Shown here: one piece after another, positions 1-6,677 of the stretch
Layout: every line of letters begins with the position of its first letter
Position numbering within the stretch: the stretch's first letter is position 1
Source: CAYPOY01 sp964412395
GTDB lineage: Bacteria > Chloroflexota > Anaerolineae > B4-G1
Direction of reading: 5' to 3'
Assembly: GCA_964412395.1 (NCBI GenBank)
Contig: CAYPOY010000146.1
Location: 1 to 11,627 of the forward strand
DNA length: 11,627 nt
Made by a program: the position numbers and the translations under genes
Notes under the pieces: generated by a model
Database searches by the model: none
What the model was told of the DNA's origin: nothing
What the model saw: only the letters and a program-made list of their open reading frames with translations

Positions 1-6
1 CTCGGT

Positions 7-209
7 CGGGAGACCTTCGCCCATCAGCCTNNNNNNNNNNNNNNNNNNNNNNNNNNNNNNNNNNNNNNNNNNNNNNNNNNNNNNNNNNNNNNNNNNNNNN
101 NNNNNNNNNNNNNNNNNNNNNNNNNNNNNNGGGGAGACCTTCGCCCATCAGCCTGGGGAGACCTTCGCCCATCAGCCTGGGGAGACCTTCGCCCATCAGC
201 CTGGGGAGA
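7..209. repeat. 24-bp direct tandem repeat array, interrupted by assembly gap
   Basis: Three identical contiguous 24-bp units lie at 131-154, 155-178 and 179-202, followed by a 7-base partial unit at 203-209. One further unit with a single mismatch (first base c instead of g) lies before the gap at 7-30. The unit starts ggggagacc and ends catcagcct. There is no spacer between units, so this is a tandem repeat and not a CRISPR array. Because 24 is a multiple of three, all three forward frames and two of three reverse frames stay open through it. One forward frame would give the octapeptide GETFAHQP and stops at 236-238; another (GRPSPISL) runs in frame into the next gene. Whether it is coding cannot be decided here. 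The true copy number is unknown because of the gap. Confidence 0.95.
31..130. other. assembly gap (100 N)
   Basis: Exactly 100 N, the conventional placeholder for a scaffold gap of unknown size. Both flanks are copies of the same 24-bp repeat, so the gap most likely reflects collapse of the repeat array during assembly. Confidence 0.97.
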
Positions 210-272
210 TTACGTGCCGTGAACCAAAAACTCGTTAATCCTGGCGATCCGTGTCAACAAGAGGGCCAGCCA

Positions 273-743
273 ATGACCCCGGCTAGCCCAGAAACGCTGG
301 AGTTTGGTGAGACGACCCCGCGCAGTTCGGGACGGGGGCGACGAGCCGTTGTCATTGTGATGGGGATGATCCTGGTCGGAGTGACTCTGACCATCATTGG
401 CCTGGCTTTTACGGAAGGTTCGTGGTGGTACTCCTATATGACAGATCAAGCCCTGAGTCGCGAGTCCCGAGCACGCGTCGAGGCGATACGGGACGAGGTG
501 GACGCCAGCGGCGCTATGCCAGAGGTGGTGACGTGGCTGGATGCGGCGTTGGACCCCAATGCCGATCCCACCACTGTACGGAACTATCTCATCACAGCAA
601 AGGAAGCGATGAGGAAGGCCGATGATCCGAGGCTGACCGAGGCCGCGGGGGAGCTACAGGCAATCATCCAGACGATACGGTCGGCTCCTCTCTGGAAAAC
701 GACCACCCCGCGTCCCGCGCCCACGCTAGAGTGGCCATGGTAA
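273..743 (+). CDS. hypothetical single-pass membrane protein
   Basis: I do not recognise this 156-residue protein. From the ATG at 273 it has a short polar N-terminus rich in Ser, Pro and Thr, a basic stretch (RGRR), then one hydrophobic segment at about residues 25-46 (AVVIVMGMILVGVTLTIIGL), and about 105 soluble, mostly helical residues that end in a Pro/Thr/Trp tail (TLEWPW). Positive charges before the segment and the lack of a cleavage site suggest a signal anchor, N-terminus in and C-terminus out. The start at 273 is chosen because GAGG (261-264) sits 8 nt upstream. A GTG at 219, with GGGGAG supplied by the last partial repeat, would add 18 residues, and the frame is open back into the repeat array. 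The USP gene follows after 42 bp on the same strand, so co-transcription is possible. Function unknown. Confidence 0.7.
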   Translation: MTPASPETLEFGETTPRSSGRGRRAVVIVMGMILVGVTLTIIGLAFTEGSWWYSYMTDQALSRESRARVEAIRDEVDASGAMPEVVTWLDAALDPNADPTTVRNYLITAKEAMRKADDPRLTEAAGELQAIIQTIRSAPLWKTTTPRPAPTLEWPW

Positions 744-785
744 AGAGCCTGGTGCAGAGAATGAGATGGCGATTACCGGCTAAAA

Positions 786-1730
786 ATGTACCGCAAAGTC
801 GTTGTATTGCTTGACGGATCGGAACTGGCCGAGAAAGTACTGTCTCACGTCACAGAGGTAATTCGTGACCGAGGGAGTCAGGTCTATCTGCTCTCGGTCG
901 CTCCGCCGACGAAGGGAGTCGCGCCAACCATAGCGGATACGCGCCCACCCTCTGCCAGTACGCGGGAGGAAAGACGGTGCAGGGAGCGAGAACTGGTGGG
1001 CTATCTGCAGACTGTAGCGAAGAGACTGGAGCCAGTCGCCGCTGATGTGCAAGTCAGTGTGCGCCTCGGCCGGCCAGCCGACGTGATCCTCGCCTTCGCC
1101 AGCGACGTGGGCGCAGAACTCATCGCGATGTCCACGCATGGCCGTTCTGGCATCAGCCGTTGGGTCTTCGGCAGCGTGGCGGACAGAGTATTGCGCGGTG
1201 CCACGTGTCCTGTGCTACTGGTGCGGGCCGGGTATGCACAACTCCGAACCACGTACCAGCACATCCTGGTGCCGCTCGACGGCTCCGAACTGGCGGAGCA
1301 GGTGTTGCCCTACGTGAAAGCGCTTGTCCGTCCCAACCGCACGCACATCTTCCTTGTCTCGGTTCTGACGACCGGGCTGGGGGACCGCACGGTGGCACTG
1401 TTGACGAGTTACCCCCCTGGGCTGCGACTCGCCACAACCGCGCTCCACCACGCTGAAATCCAATTGCGGGGCTATCTGCGAAGCGTGGCCGCTGTACTGC
1501 GCGAGCAGGGAGCGATAGTGCACGTCGCCGTCCGACAGGGTTCACCAGCCGACGAAATCCTGGCCCACGCTGCCGAAGTCGAGGCGGACTTGATCAGCAT
1601 GACCACTCACGGCTTTTCCGGCATGAGCCGGTGGGTGTATGGAAACGTGGCGGGCAAGGTGCTGCAAGGGGCACATAGTCCAGTGCTTTTAGTTCGTCCT
1701 GCATCTGAGCAAGGAGAAAACGGAATATGA
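786..1730 (+). CDS. tandem two-domain universal stress protein (UspA family)
   Basis: A 314-residue cytoplasmic protein made of two UspA domains, at about residues 1-147 and 157-304. Each opens with the family strand and Asp (VVLLDGSELAE at 6-16, LVPLDGSELAE at 161-171). Each closes with the nucleotide-loop region: MSTHGRSG at 115-122 followed by GS at 129-130, and MTTHGFSG at 272-279 followed by GN at 286-287. The family ATP-binding pattern is G-x2-G-x9-G(S/T). Domain 1 keeps the second half exactly, while domain 2 has Asn in place of Ser/Thr, so the two sites may differ in nucleotide binding (inference). Such proteins bind ATP or adenine nucleotides and modulate stress or energy responses. 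No strong Shine-Dalgarno precedes the ATG, but the start fits the family N-terminus. The stop overlaps the ald start by 4 bp (ATGA), which ties this protein to the metabolic genes that follow. Confidence 0.93.
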   Translation: MYRKVVVLLDGSELAEKVLSHVTEVIRDRGSQVYLLSVAPPTKGVAPTIADTRPPSASTREERRCRERELVGYLQTVAKRLEPVAADVQVSVRLGRPADVILAFASDVGAELIAMSTHGRSGISRWVFGSVADRVLRGATCPVLLVRAGYAQLRTTYQHILVPLDGSELAEQVLPYVKALVRPNRTHIFLVSVLTTGLGDRTVALLTSYPPGLRLATTALHHAEIQLRGYLRSVAAVLREQGAIVHVAVRQGSPADEILAHAAEVEADLISMTTHGFSGMSRWVYGNVAGKVLQGAHSPVLLVRPASEQGENGI

Positions 1731-2833
1731 ATATCGGCATCCCAAAGGAGCGCAGAGACCTGGAACGACGGGTAGGACTGACCCCTTACGGGGTGGATTT
1801 ACTTACCCACGCTGGTCACATCTGCTACATCGAGAAAGGAGCCGGGTTGGGAGCCGGCTTCACCGATTACGACTACGAGCGGGCTGGCGGGCGCATCGTC
1901 TATTCTGGCGAGGAGGCCTATGGCCGGGCCGATATGGTGCTCAAAGCGGTGCGGCCTACCAAGGAGGAACTGGATTGGTTGCGTGAAGGACAGATCATCA
2001 CAGGCTTTCTCCACCTGGCCGCCGCCCGGCGGGAGACGGTGCGGACGCTGCTGGAGAAAAAGATCACCGCCATTGCCTACGAGACCATCGAAGAGGATGA
2101 TGGAACATTGCCGGTGTTGCGCACGATGAGCGAAGTGGCCGGACGCATGGCCCCGCAACTGGCCGCCACCTTCTTGCAGAGTAACCACGGCGGCCGAGGC
2201 GTGCTCCTCAGTGGCGTACCGGGTATCCCGCCGGCCAGGGTCGCCATCCTGGGGGCAGGAGTGCTAGGCACCAACGCCGCCCGCACCTTCCTCGGGATGG
2301 GGGCCGACGTGTTCGTCCTCGACCATAGCCTGGAAAAACTTCGCCGGATAGATCGGCAATTCAACGGTCGCATCACCACGATGGTCTCCTATCCTTTCAA
2401 CATCGCCCGCGTGGCCCGCTTTGCCGAGGTGATTATCGGCGCGGTCTTGAAGCCAGGGGCCAGAGCCCCTATCATCGTCACCCGCGAGATGGTCCGCTTG
2501 ATGAAGAAGGGGGCGGTCATCATGGACTTCAGCATTGACCAGGGTGGGTGCGTGGAGACCAGCCGGCCCACCACACTGCGGGACCCTGTCTTCACTGAGG
2601 AGGGGGTAGTCCATTTCTGTGTCCCCAATGTGCCCGGGGCGGTTCCCCGCACAGCGACCCACGCTTTTAACAACGCAGTCTGGGCTCACCTTCGTCACGT
2701 CGCCGAGGTGGATGTGGAGCAGGCACTGGAGGAAATGCCGGACCTGGCACGGGGAGTCGCCACCAGAGACGGGAAAATCGTGAACGAACAATTGGCTGCG
2801 ACCTACTACGCCGGAGTGGAGGGTGAGCGATGA
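1727..2833 (+). CDS. ald: alanine dehydrogenase
   Basis: A 368-residue NAD-dependent alanine dehydrogenase, which interconverts L-alanine and pyruvate plus ammonia in the cytoplasm. It has the full family length of about 370. The N-terminal domain begins with the family signature MNIGIPKE and contains Arg15, Lys73 and His96 (in FLHLAA), at or next to the positions of the pyruvate-binding and catalytic residues of characterised enzymes. The Rossmann fold shows GAGVLG at 176-181 and an acidic strand end at Asp199 (VFVLD). Asp271 in IDQGG matches the catalytic Asp, and NVPGAVPRTAT at about 301-311 is the conserved C-terminal motif. Pyridine nucleotide transhydrogenase alpha subunits are related, but length and motifs favour Ald. 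It overlaps the USP stop and the CoA-transferase start, each by ATGA, so it is the middle gene of a coupled three-gene operon. Direction (alanine catabolism or ammonia assimilation) cannot be told from sequence. Confidence 0.95.
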   Translation: MNIGIPKERRDLERRVGLTPYGVDLLTHAGHICYIEKGAGLGAGFTDYDYERAGGRIVYSGEEAYGRADMVLKAVRPTKEELDWLREGQIITGFLHLAAARRETVRTLLEKKITAIAYETIEEDDGTLPVLRTMSEVAGRMAPQLAATFLQSNHGGRGVLLSGVPGIPPARVAILGAGVLGTNAARTFLGMGADVFVLDHSLEKLRRIDRQFNGRITTMVSYPFNIARVARFAEVIIGAVLKPGARAPIIVTREMVRLMKKGAVIMDFSIDQGGCVETSRPTTLRDPVFTEEGVVHFCVPNVPGAVPRTATHAFNNAVWAHLRHVAEVDVEQALEEMPDLARGVATRDGKIVNEQLAATYYAGVEGER

Positions 2834-4131
2834 GTTGGATGGAGGCTTATGAGAGCCGTGTCACTACCGCCGAGGAGGCCGTCAAGGCCATCAAGTCGGG
2901 CGACCGCATCTTTCTCACCGGCAACTGCAGCGTACCGCAGGTGTTGATGAAGGCACTGGTCGAGCGCGCGCCCGAACTGGAGAACGTCGAGATTTGCCAT
3001 GCTCTCACCATCGGGTCGAGCGATTACGTCGCGCCGGAGATGGAGGGTCACATCCGCGCCAATGCGCTCTTCATCGGCCCCAACGTGCGCAAAGCGGTGC
3101 AGGAGGGCCGGGCCGATTTCACCCCCGTGCTCCTTTCGGAGTTCACGCTGCTCTTCAAGCGAGGCATCCTGCCGGTGGACGTCATTTTTGTCCACCTTTC
3201 GCCGCCCGACGAGCACGGCTTCTGCTCCTACGGCATTGAGACAGGGCTGACCATAACCCCGGCCCAGGCGGCGAAGACCATCATCGCCGAGATCAACCCC
3301 AATATGCCTCGTTGCCTGGGAGACAGCTTTATCCACGTCAGCCGGCTGGACTACATCGTGCCCGTGGATTACCCCTTGCGGGAACTGCCGATGACGGAGG
3401 GCGAACTCTCGGACATGCACACCAAGATCGGCGAGTACATCGCCGAACTGATCCCCGATGGGGCGACGATGCAGATGGGCATTGGCGCGATCCCCGACGC
3501 CGTGCTCCATTTTCTGTACGACAAAAAGGACCTGGGAGTACATACCGAGTTGTTCTCGGACAGTGTGATTAACCTGGTGGAGGCCGGCGTGCTTACCAAC
3601 GCCCGCAAGACACTGCACCCTGGCAAGATCGTCGCCGGCTTCATGTTAGGAACGAAGCGGCTCTACGACTGGCTGCATGACAACCCGCTCATAGAAACGC
3701 GCCGTACCGAGTACACCAACGATCCCTTCGTCATCGCCCAGAACTACCGGCAGGTGGCGATCAACTCGGCCATCGAGGTGGACCTGACGGGGCAGGTGTG
3801 TGCCGATTCCATCGGCCCCAAACTGTACAGCGGCGTGGGCGGACAACTGGACTTCATTTACGGCGCGTCACGCTCCGAGGGGGGCGTGCCCATCATCGCG
3901 CTCCCTGCTACCGCCAAAGGCGGTCAAATCAGCCGCATCGTACCGATGCTCAAGCAAGGCGCGGGGGTCGTCACCACCCGTAACCACGTCCACTACATAG
4001 TGACGGAGCACGGGGTGGCATACCTGTACGGGAAGACGATCCGTCAGCGAGCAAAGGCGCTGATCAACATCGCTGCCCCCCAGTTCCGGGACGAACTGAC
4101 GCGCGCAGCGAAGGAGTTGAACTACATCTAA
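2830..4131 (+). CDS. acetyl-CoA hydrolase/transferase family protein (4-hydroxybutyrate CoA-transferase-like)
   Basis: A 433-residue full-length cytoplasmic member of the acetyl-CoA hydrolase/transferase family. The N-terminal half carries the early strand-turn region (SGDRIFLTGNCSVP) and VHLSPPDEHGFCSYG at 121-135. The C-terminal half carries HTELFSD at 238-244, where Glu240 aligns with the catalytic glutamate that forms the glutamyl-CoA thioester in family I-like CoA-transferases. It also has GVGGQLDFIYGASRSEGG near residue 340, the family's conserved glycine-rich loop. Size and pattern are closest to 4-hydroxybutyrate or butyrate:acetate CoA-transferases. The exact acyl substrate cannot be read from the sequence, and a true hydrolase is possible. 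The ATG overlaps the ald stop (ATGA) and has GAGGGTGAG just upstream. With Ald it suggests a link between alanine/pyruvate and acyl-CoA or acetate pools (inference). Confidence 0.9.
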   Translation: MSWMEAYESRVTTAEEAVKAIKSGDRIFLTGNCSVPQVLMKALVERAPELENVEICHALTIGSSDYVAPEMEGHIRANALFIGPNVRKAVQEGRADFTPVLLSEFTLLFKRGILPVDVIFVHLSPPDEHGFCSYGIETGLTITPAQAAKTIIAEINPNMPRCLGDSFIHVSRLDYIVPVDYPLRELPMTEGELSDMHTKIGEYIAELIPDGATMQMGIGAIPDAVLHFLYDKKDLGVHTELFSDSVINLVEAGVLTNARKTLHPGKIVAGFMLGTKRLYDWLHDNPLIETRRTEYTNDPFVIAQNYRQVAINSAIEVDLTGQVCADSIGPKLYSGVGGQLDFIYGASRSEGGVPIIALPATAKGGQISRIVPMLKQGAGVVTTRNHVHYIVTEHGVAYLYGKTIRQRAKALINIAAPQFRDELTRAAKELNYI

Positions 4132-4139
4132 ATGCAAAC

Positions 4140-4192
4140 GCGGGGCAGGCCTTCCAGTTTGTCGCTTCGACGGGATGGAAAACTTGCCTCGC
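4140..4192. terminator. imperfect hairpin between convergent genes, possible terminator
   Basis: Arms 4140-4163 and 4169-4192 can pair over 24 positions around the 5-nt loop gcttc. In the plus-strand RNA most pairs are Watson-Crick, several are G-U and three are mismatched. It fills nearly all of the 61 bp between the CoA-transferase stop and the rimO stop. There is no T-tract, so termination is a guess from position and structure. Confidence 0.35.
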
Positions 4193-5698
4193 TTACAAAG
4201 GCTCGCCGACCAGGTCATACTCCAGCGCGGCGGTGATGCGCACGGGGGTGATCTCTCCGACCGGCAACTCCGCCTGCACCAGCACCAGGCCGTCTATCTC
4301 GGGCGCGTCACGGTAGGAGCGGCCCACGCTCAGCCCGTCTCCCTGTCCCTCGATCAGCACGTCCAGCGTCCGCCCCACCAGCGCCCGGTTCTTCGCCAGG
4401 GAGATGGGCTGCTGGATTTCCATCAGCCGCTCGCGCCGTTTCTCCTTTGTCTCGGGCGGCACGTCGTCCTCTAACCTGGCGGCCGGGGTGCCTTCCTCGT
4501 GGGAGTAGGTGAAGACTCCCACACGGTCGAATGCCATCTCCGCCACGAAGTCCAGCAATGCCTGGAACTCCGACTCCGTCTCGCCGGGGTAGCCCACCAG
4601 GAAGGTGGTGCGTATGGTGATCTCCGGCATCGCCGCCTGCAGTCGCTTCACGGTGCGACGTACCCCCTCGACGTCGGCCGGGCGGCGCATGCGGCGCAGC
4701 ACATCGGGGTGGGCGTGCTGGAGGGGGATGTCGAGGTAGGGCAGGATCTGCGGGTGACGGGCCATCGTCTCGATCAACTGTTCCGTGACGCGGCTGGGGT
4801 AGGCATACATCAGGCGAATCCACGGTACCTGCGGCACCGCTGCGACCAGCCGTTCCAGCAATTCCGCCAGCCCTTCCTGCGACCTAACCCCCCAGCCCCC
4901 TTCCCTGGGAGGGAAGGGGGAGTCTTCCCCCCCCGCGCCGGGGAGGGGTCTCGACCTAACCCCCCAGCCCCCTTCCCTGGGAGGAAAAGGGGAGTCTCCC
5001 CCCCCCGCGCTGGGGAGGGAACGGTCGTGCCCGTAGTCGGTGGTGTCCTGGGCGATGAGGATGATCTCCTGCACCCCACATTCGGCCAGCCACCTGGCGT
5101 CCGCCAGGACGGCATCGGGGGGGCGGCTCACGGCGGGCCCTTTGATGAGCGGGATGGCGCAGAAGGCGCAGGAGCGACGGCAGCCGTCGGCGAGCTTGAG
5201 GTAGGCGCTGGCTCCTTGCACCGCCACACGGGGCACACCCGGCGCGTCCTGGCCCACGGTCGGCGTCTCCGGCAAGTGATAGACAGGCTCTTGACCCCTC
5301 CCTCCTCCTCTCCCCGGAGCAGGGAGGGGAGTCTCCAGTTGCTCGTCCAGCCGCTCGACGAGGGTCACGATGTCCATCCAGCGGCGCGTGCCGATGAGAC
5401 CATCAATGCCGGGCACCGCCTCGGCCAGTTCGTAGGGGCAGCGCTGTGAGTAGCACCCCGCCGCGATGATCCGTTGGCCGGGCCGCCTGGTCTGTGCCAG
5501 TTCCCGCAGCACGGCGAGCGACTCTTCCCGCGCAGGTGCGATGAACCCGCAGGTGTTGACGATGAGCAGGTCAGCCTCTTCAGAGGCAGCGGCGGCAATA
5601 TATCCAGCACGCTGCAGCAGCGTCGCCATCCCTGCGCTGTCCACCAGATTCTTGGGGCAGCCGAGGGAGATGAGGTAGAAACGTCGCAATTTGCTCAT
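4193..5698 (-). CDS. rimO: ribosomal protein S12 methylthiotransferase RimO
   Basis: A radical-SAM enzyme with two Fe-S clusters that adds a methylthio group to a conserved Asp of ribosomal protein S12. Residues are counted from the ATG at 5698, chosen because MSKLRRFYLISLGCPKN is the family N-terminus. The UPF0004 domain has cluster cysteines 14, 50 and 82 (SLGCPKN, VNTCGF, AGCYSQR). The radical-SAM domain has CRRSCAFC (Cys173, 177, 180), followed by IAQDTTDYG. The C-terminal TRAM domain covers about 438-501. At 501 residues it is about 60 longer than usual. The excess is mainly a proline/glycine insert at 226-273, made of two 24-residue repeats just after the QDTT strand, with a related short insert near 125-137 in the interdomain linker. 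Catalytic motifs are intact, so it is probably functional. No clear Shine-Dalgarno precedes the start, and a hairpin lies 36 nt upstream. Confidence 0.93.
   Translation of the reverse strand: MSKLRRFYLISLGCPKNLVDSAGMATLLQRAGYIAAAASEEADLLIVNTCGFIAPAREESLAVLRELAQTRRPGQRIIAAGCYSQRCPYELAEAVPGIDGLIGTRRWMDIVTLVERLDEQLETPLPAPGRGGGRGQEPVYHLPETPTVGQDAPGVPRVAVQGASAYLKLADGCRRSCAFCAIPLIKGPAVSRPPDAVLADARWLAECGVQEIILIAQDTTDYGHDRSLPSAGGGDSPFPPREGGWGVRSRPLPGAGGEDSPFPPREGGWGVRSQEGLAELLERLVAAVPQVPWIRLMYAYPSRVTEQLIETMARHPQILPYLDIPLQHAHPDVLRRMRRPADVEGVRRTVKRLQAAMPEITIRTTFLVGYPGETESEFQALLDFVAEMAFDRVGVFTYSHEEGTPAARLEDDVPPETKEKRRERLMEIQQPISLAKNRALVGRTLDVLIEGQGDGLSVGRSYRDAPEIDGLVLVQAELPVGEITPVRITAALEYDLVGEPL
4881..5024. 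repeat. two 72-bp GC-rich direct repeats in frame inside rimO
   Basis: Units 4881-4952 and 4953-5024 are exactly adjacent and share long identity (gacctaaccccccagccc, then ttccctggga, then ggggagtct, then a C-run, then ggggaggg). Each is 72 bp, so each adds 24 residues to RimO with the shared core SPFPPREGGWGVRS. Each unit also holds short inverted segments (ttccctgggagggaa; ccccgcgccgggg) that could fold. I believe similar proline/glycine-rich insertions recur in Chloroflexota and cyanobacterial genomes, which suggests a dispersed element tolerated in protein loops. That recurrence is recalled, not tested here. Confidence 0.9.
5293..5335. repeat. third, diverged copy of the GC-rich element inside rimO
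   Basis: A C/G-rich stretch encoding PLPAPGRGGG in the linker between the RimO N-terminal and radical-SAM domains. The tract ccggagcagggagggg resembles ccgcgccggggagggg of the 72-bp units, in the same orientation and the same reading frame (PLPGAGG versus PLPAPGRGG). It is a partial relative, not a full copy. Confidence 0.5.
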
Positions 5699-5727
5699 TG
5701 AGATGAAACGGAAATGAAAAGGATACG

Positions 5728-5751
5728 AAAAGAGCGGGCACATGCGCCCGC
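5728..5751 (-). terminator. rho-independent-like terminator after the RodZ-like gene
   Basis: Read on the minus strand, GCGGGC (5751-5746) pairs perfectly with GCCCGC (5739-5734) around a 6-nt loop that can partly pair, and is followed at once by TCTTTTC. It lies 68 bp past the RodZ-like stop and ends only about 30 nt before the rimO ATG. It would therefore end the rplI-RodZ transcript or attenuate read-through into rimO. Confidence 0.65.
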
Positions 5752-5819
5752 CCAGGTTAACACTTAAGACTCGATACTCAATGCTGGACACTCGATCCGC
5801 CAGCAACCAGTATCAAGAA

Positions 5820-6653
5820 CTATGGTACAGCGATCTCACCTGTGGGCCTCCAGGCGCGGGTGCAGGCCTCGGCTCGTCCGCACATAATTCCTTGCGACTG
5901 CCCATTGACGGTCACCAGCAACCCTGCCCCATTGCCGGTTTCCACGATGATCGCTTCCTCGCCAGACCAGGTCTTGGCTTGCCCTGGGGCCATCAATTTC
6001 TCGTAGACCTTCTGACCATCGCGCGTCACGCGCACCCAGACGTGCTCGGTGGCCTCCAGCGTAAGGGTCACACCTCCCTGGGGATTGGCAGGGAAAGTGG
6101 GGGTGGCGACGGGCAGGGTGGGCACCGCCGTCGCCGTGGACGCCAGCCCACTTTCCGCAGGCACAGTCGTGGTCGCGGTAGCAATTGCTCCTTCGCCAGC
6201 GTTTCGACTGATAAGATACCCCACCCCTGTCACAACCGCCAGCAGGATAATGAGCACAATGCCTACAGGCATTAGTGTTTCCGGGCTCATCCATCGCGGC
6301 CGAGAAGTAGAGATGGGGATACTGCGGGGTTGGAACGGTGCTGGTTTGGTGGCCGAACGGACGGGAGATGCGGACTGCGTCTCCGCCGGCACGCCCGGCG
6401 GCGCTATGGCCTCGATGCCGCGTGTCTCAATGTCGTAGCGAGCCAGGGCCTCGTCTATGGGGAGATCAAGGTAGCGGGCATAGATACGCAGAAAGCCACG
6501 TACCTGTACCCCGCCGCCAGGGAAGGCAGCAAAGTCCCCTGCCTCCAGTGCCTCCAGAAAACGAGGCCGGATACGGGTGGCAGCCTCGGCCTCCTCCAGT
6601 GTGCTCCCCTTGGCCTCGCGCGTCTGGCGCAGCCATACTCCGAGCGTTTCCAT
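5820..6653 (-). CDS. RodZ-like membrane protein (HTH_25 plus DUF4115)
   Basis: A 277-residue protein with RodZ architecture. A cytoplasmic helix-turn-helix domain of the Xre-like HTH_25 type spans about 1-70 (LGVWLRQTREAKGSTLEEAEAATRI, then FLEALEAGDF and VRGFLRIYARYLDL). A Pro/Ser linker, one TM helix at about 127-148 and a Thr/Ala/Pro-rich external linker at 150-190 follow. A DUF4115-type beta domain runs from about 194 (VTLTLEATEHVWVRVTRDG). RodZ links the MreB cytoskeleton to the wall machinery; many bacteria keep RodZ-like proteins whose role is only inferred. An oddity is the C-terminal tail with two cysteines (Cys258, Cys264) in GIMCGRAEACTRAW, which could form a disulfide outside the membrane. 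The start at 6653 has AAAGG upstream. It follows rplI by 24 bp, so the two are probably co-transcribed. Confidence 0.85.
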   Translation of the reverse strand: METLGVWLRQTREAKGSTLEEAEAATRIRPRFLEALEAGDFAAFPGGGVQVRGFLRIYARYLDLPIDEALARYDIETRGIEAIAPPGVPAETQSASPVRSATKPAPFQPRSIPISTSRPRWMSPETLMPVGIVLIILLAVVTGVGYLISRNAGEGAIATATTTVPAESGLASTATAVPTLPVATPTFPANPQGGVTLTLEATEHVWVRVTRDGQKVYEKLMAPGQAKTWSGEEAIIVETGNGAGLLVTVNGQSQGIMCGRAEACTRAWRPTGEIAVP

Positions 6654-6677
6654 CGCTGACCTTTTGGTAATGGACGG

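Noticed and set aside
7..202. CRISPR array at the left end
   Set aside because: The 24-bp units are contiguous with no spacers; it is a plain tandem repeat.
4881..5024. RimO insert as evidence of a pseudogene
   Set aside because: Both units keep the frame, and all cysteines, QDTT and the TRAM domain are intact, so the gene is likely functional.
4499..5449. 316-codon plus-strand open frame
   Set aside because: It is antisense to rimO, whose motifs are intact. The frame is open because of high GC and the repeats, with no recognisable domain.
5699..5806. N-terminal extension of RimO from 5806
   Set aside because: The extra 36 residues translate the terminator and a short repeat tract; the conserved RimO N-terminus starts at 5698.
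5742..6275. 177-codon plus-strand open frame
   Set aside because: Shadow of the RodZ-like gene in GC-rich DNA; no domain.
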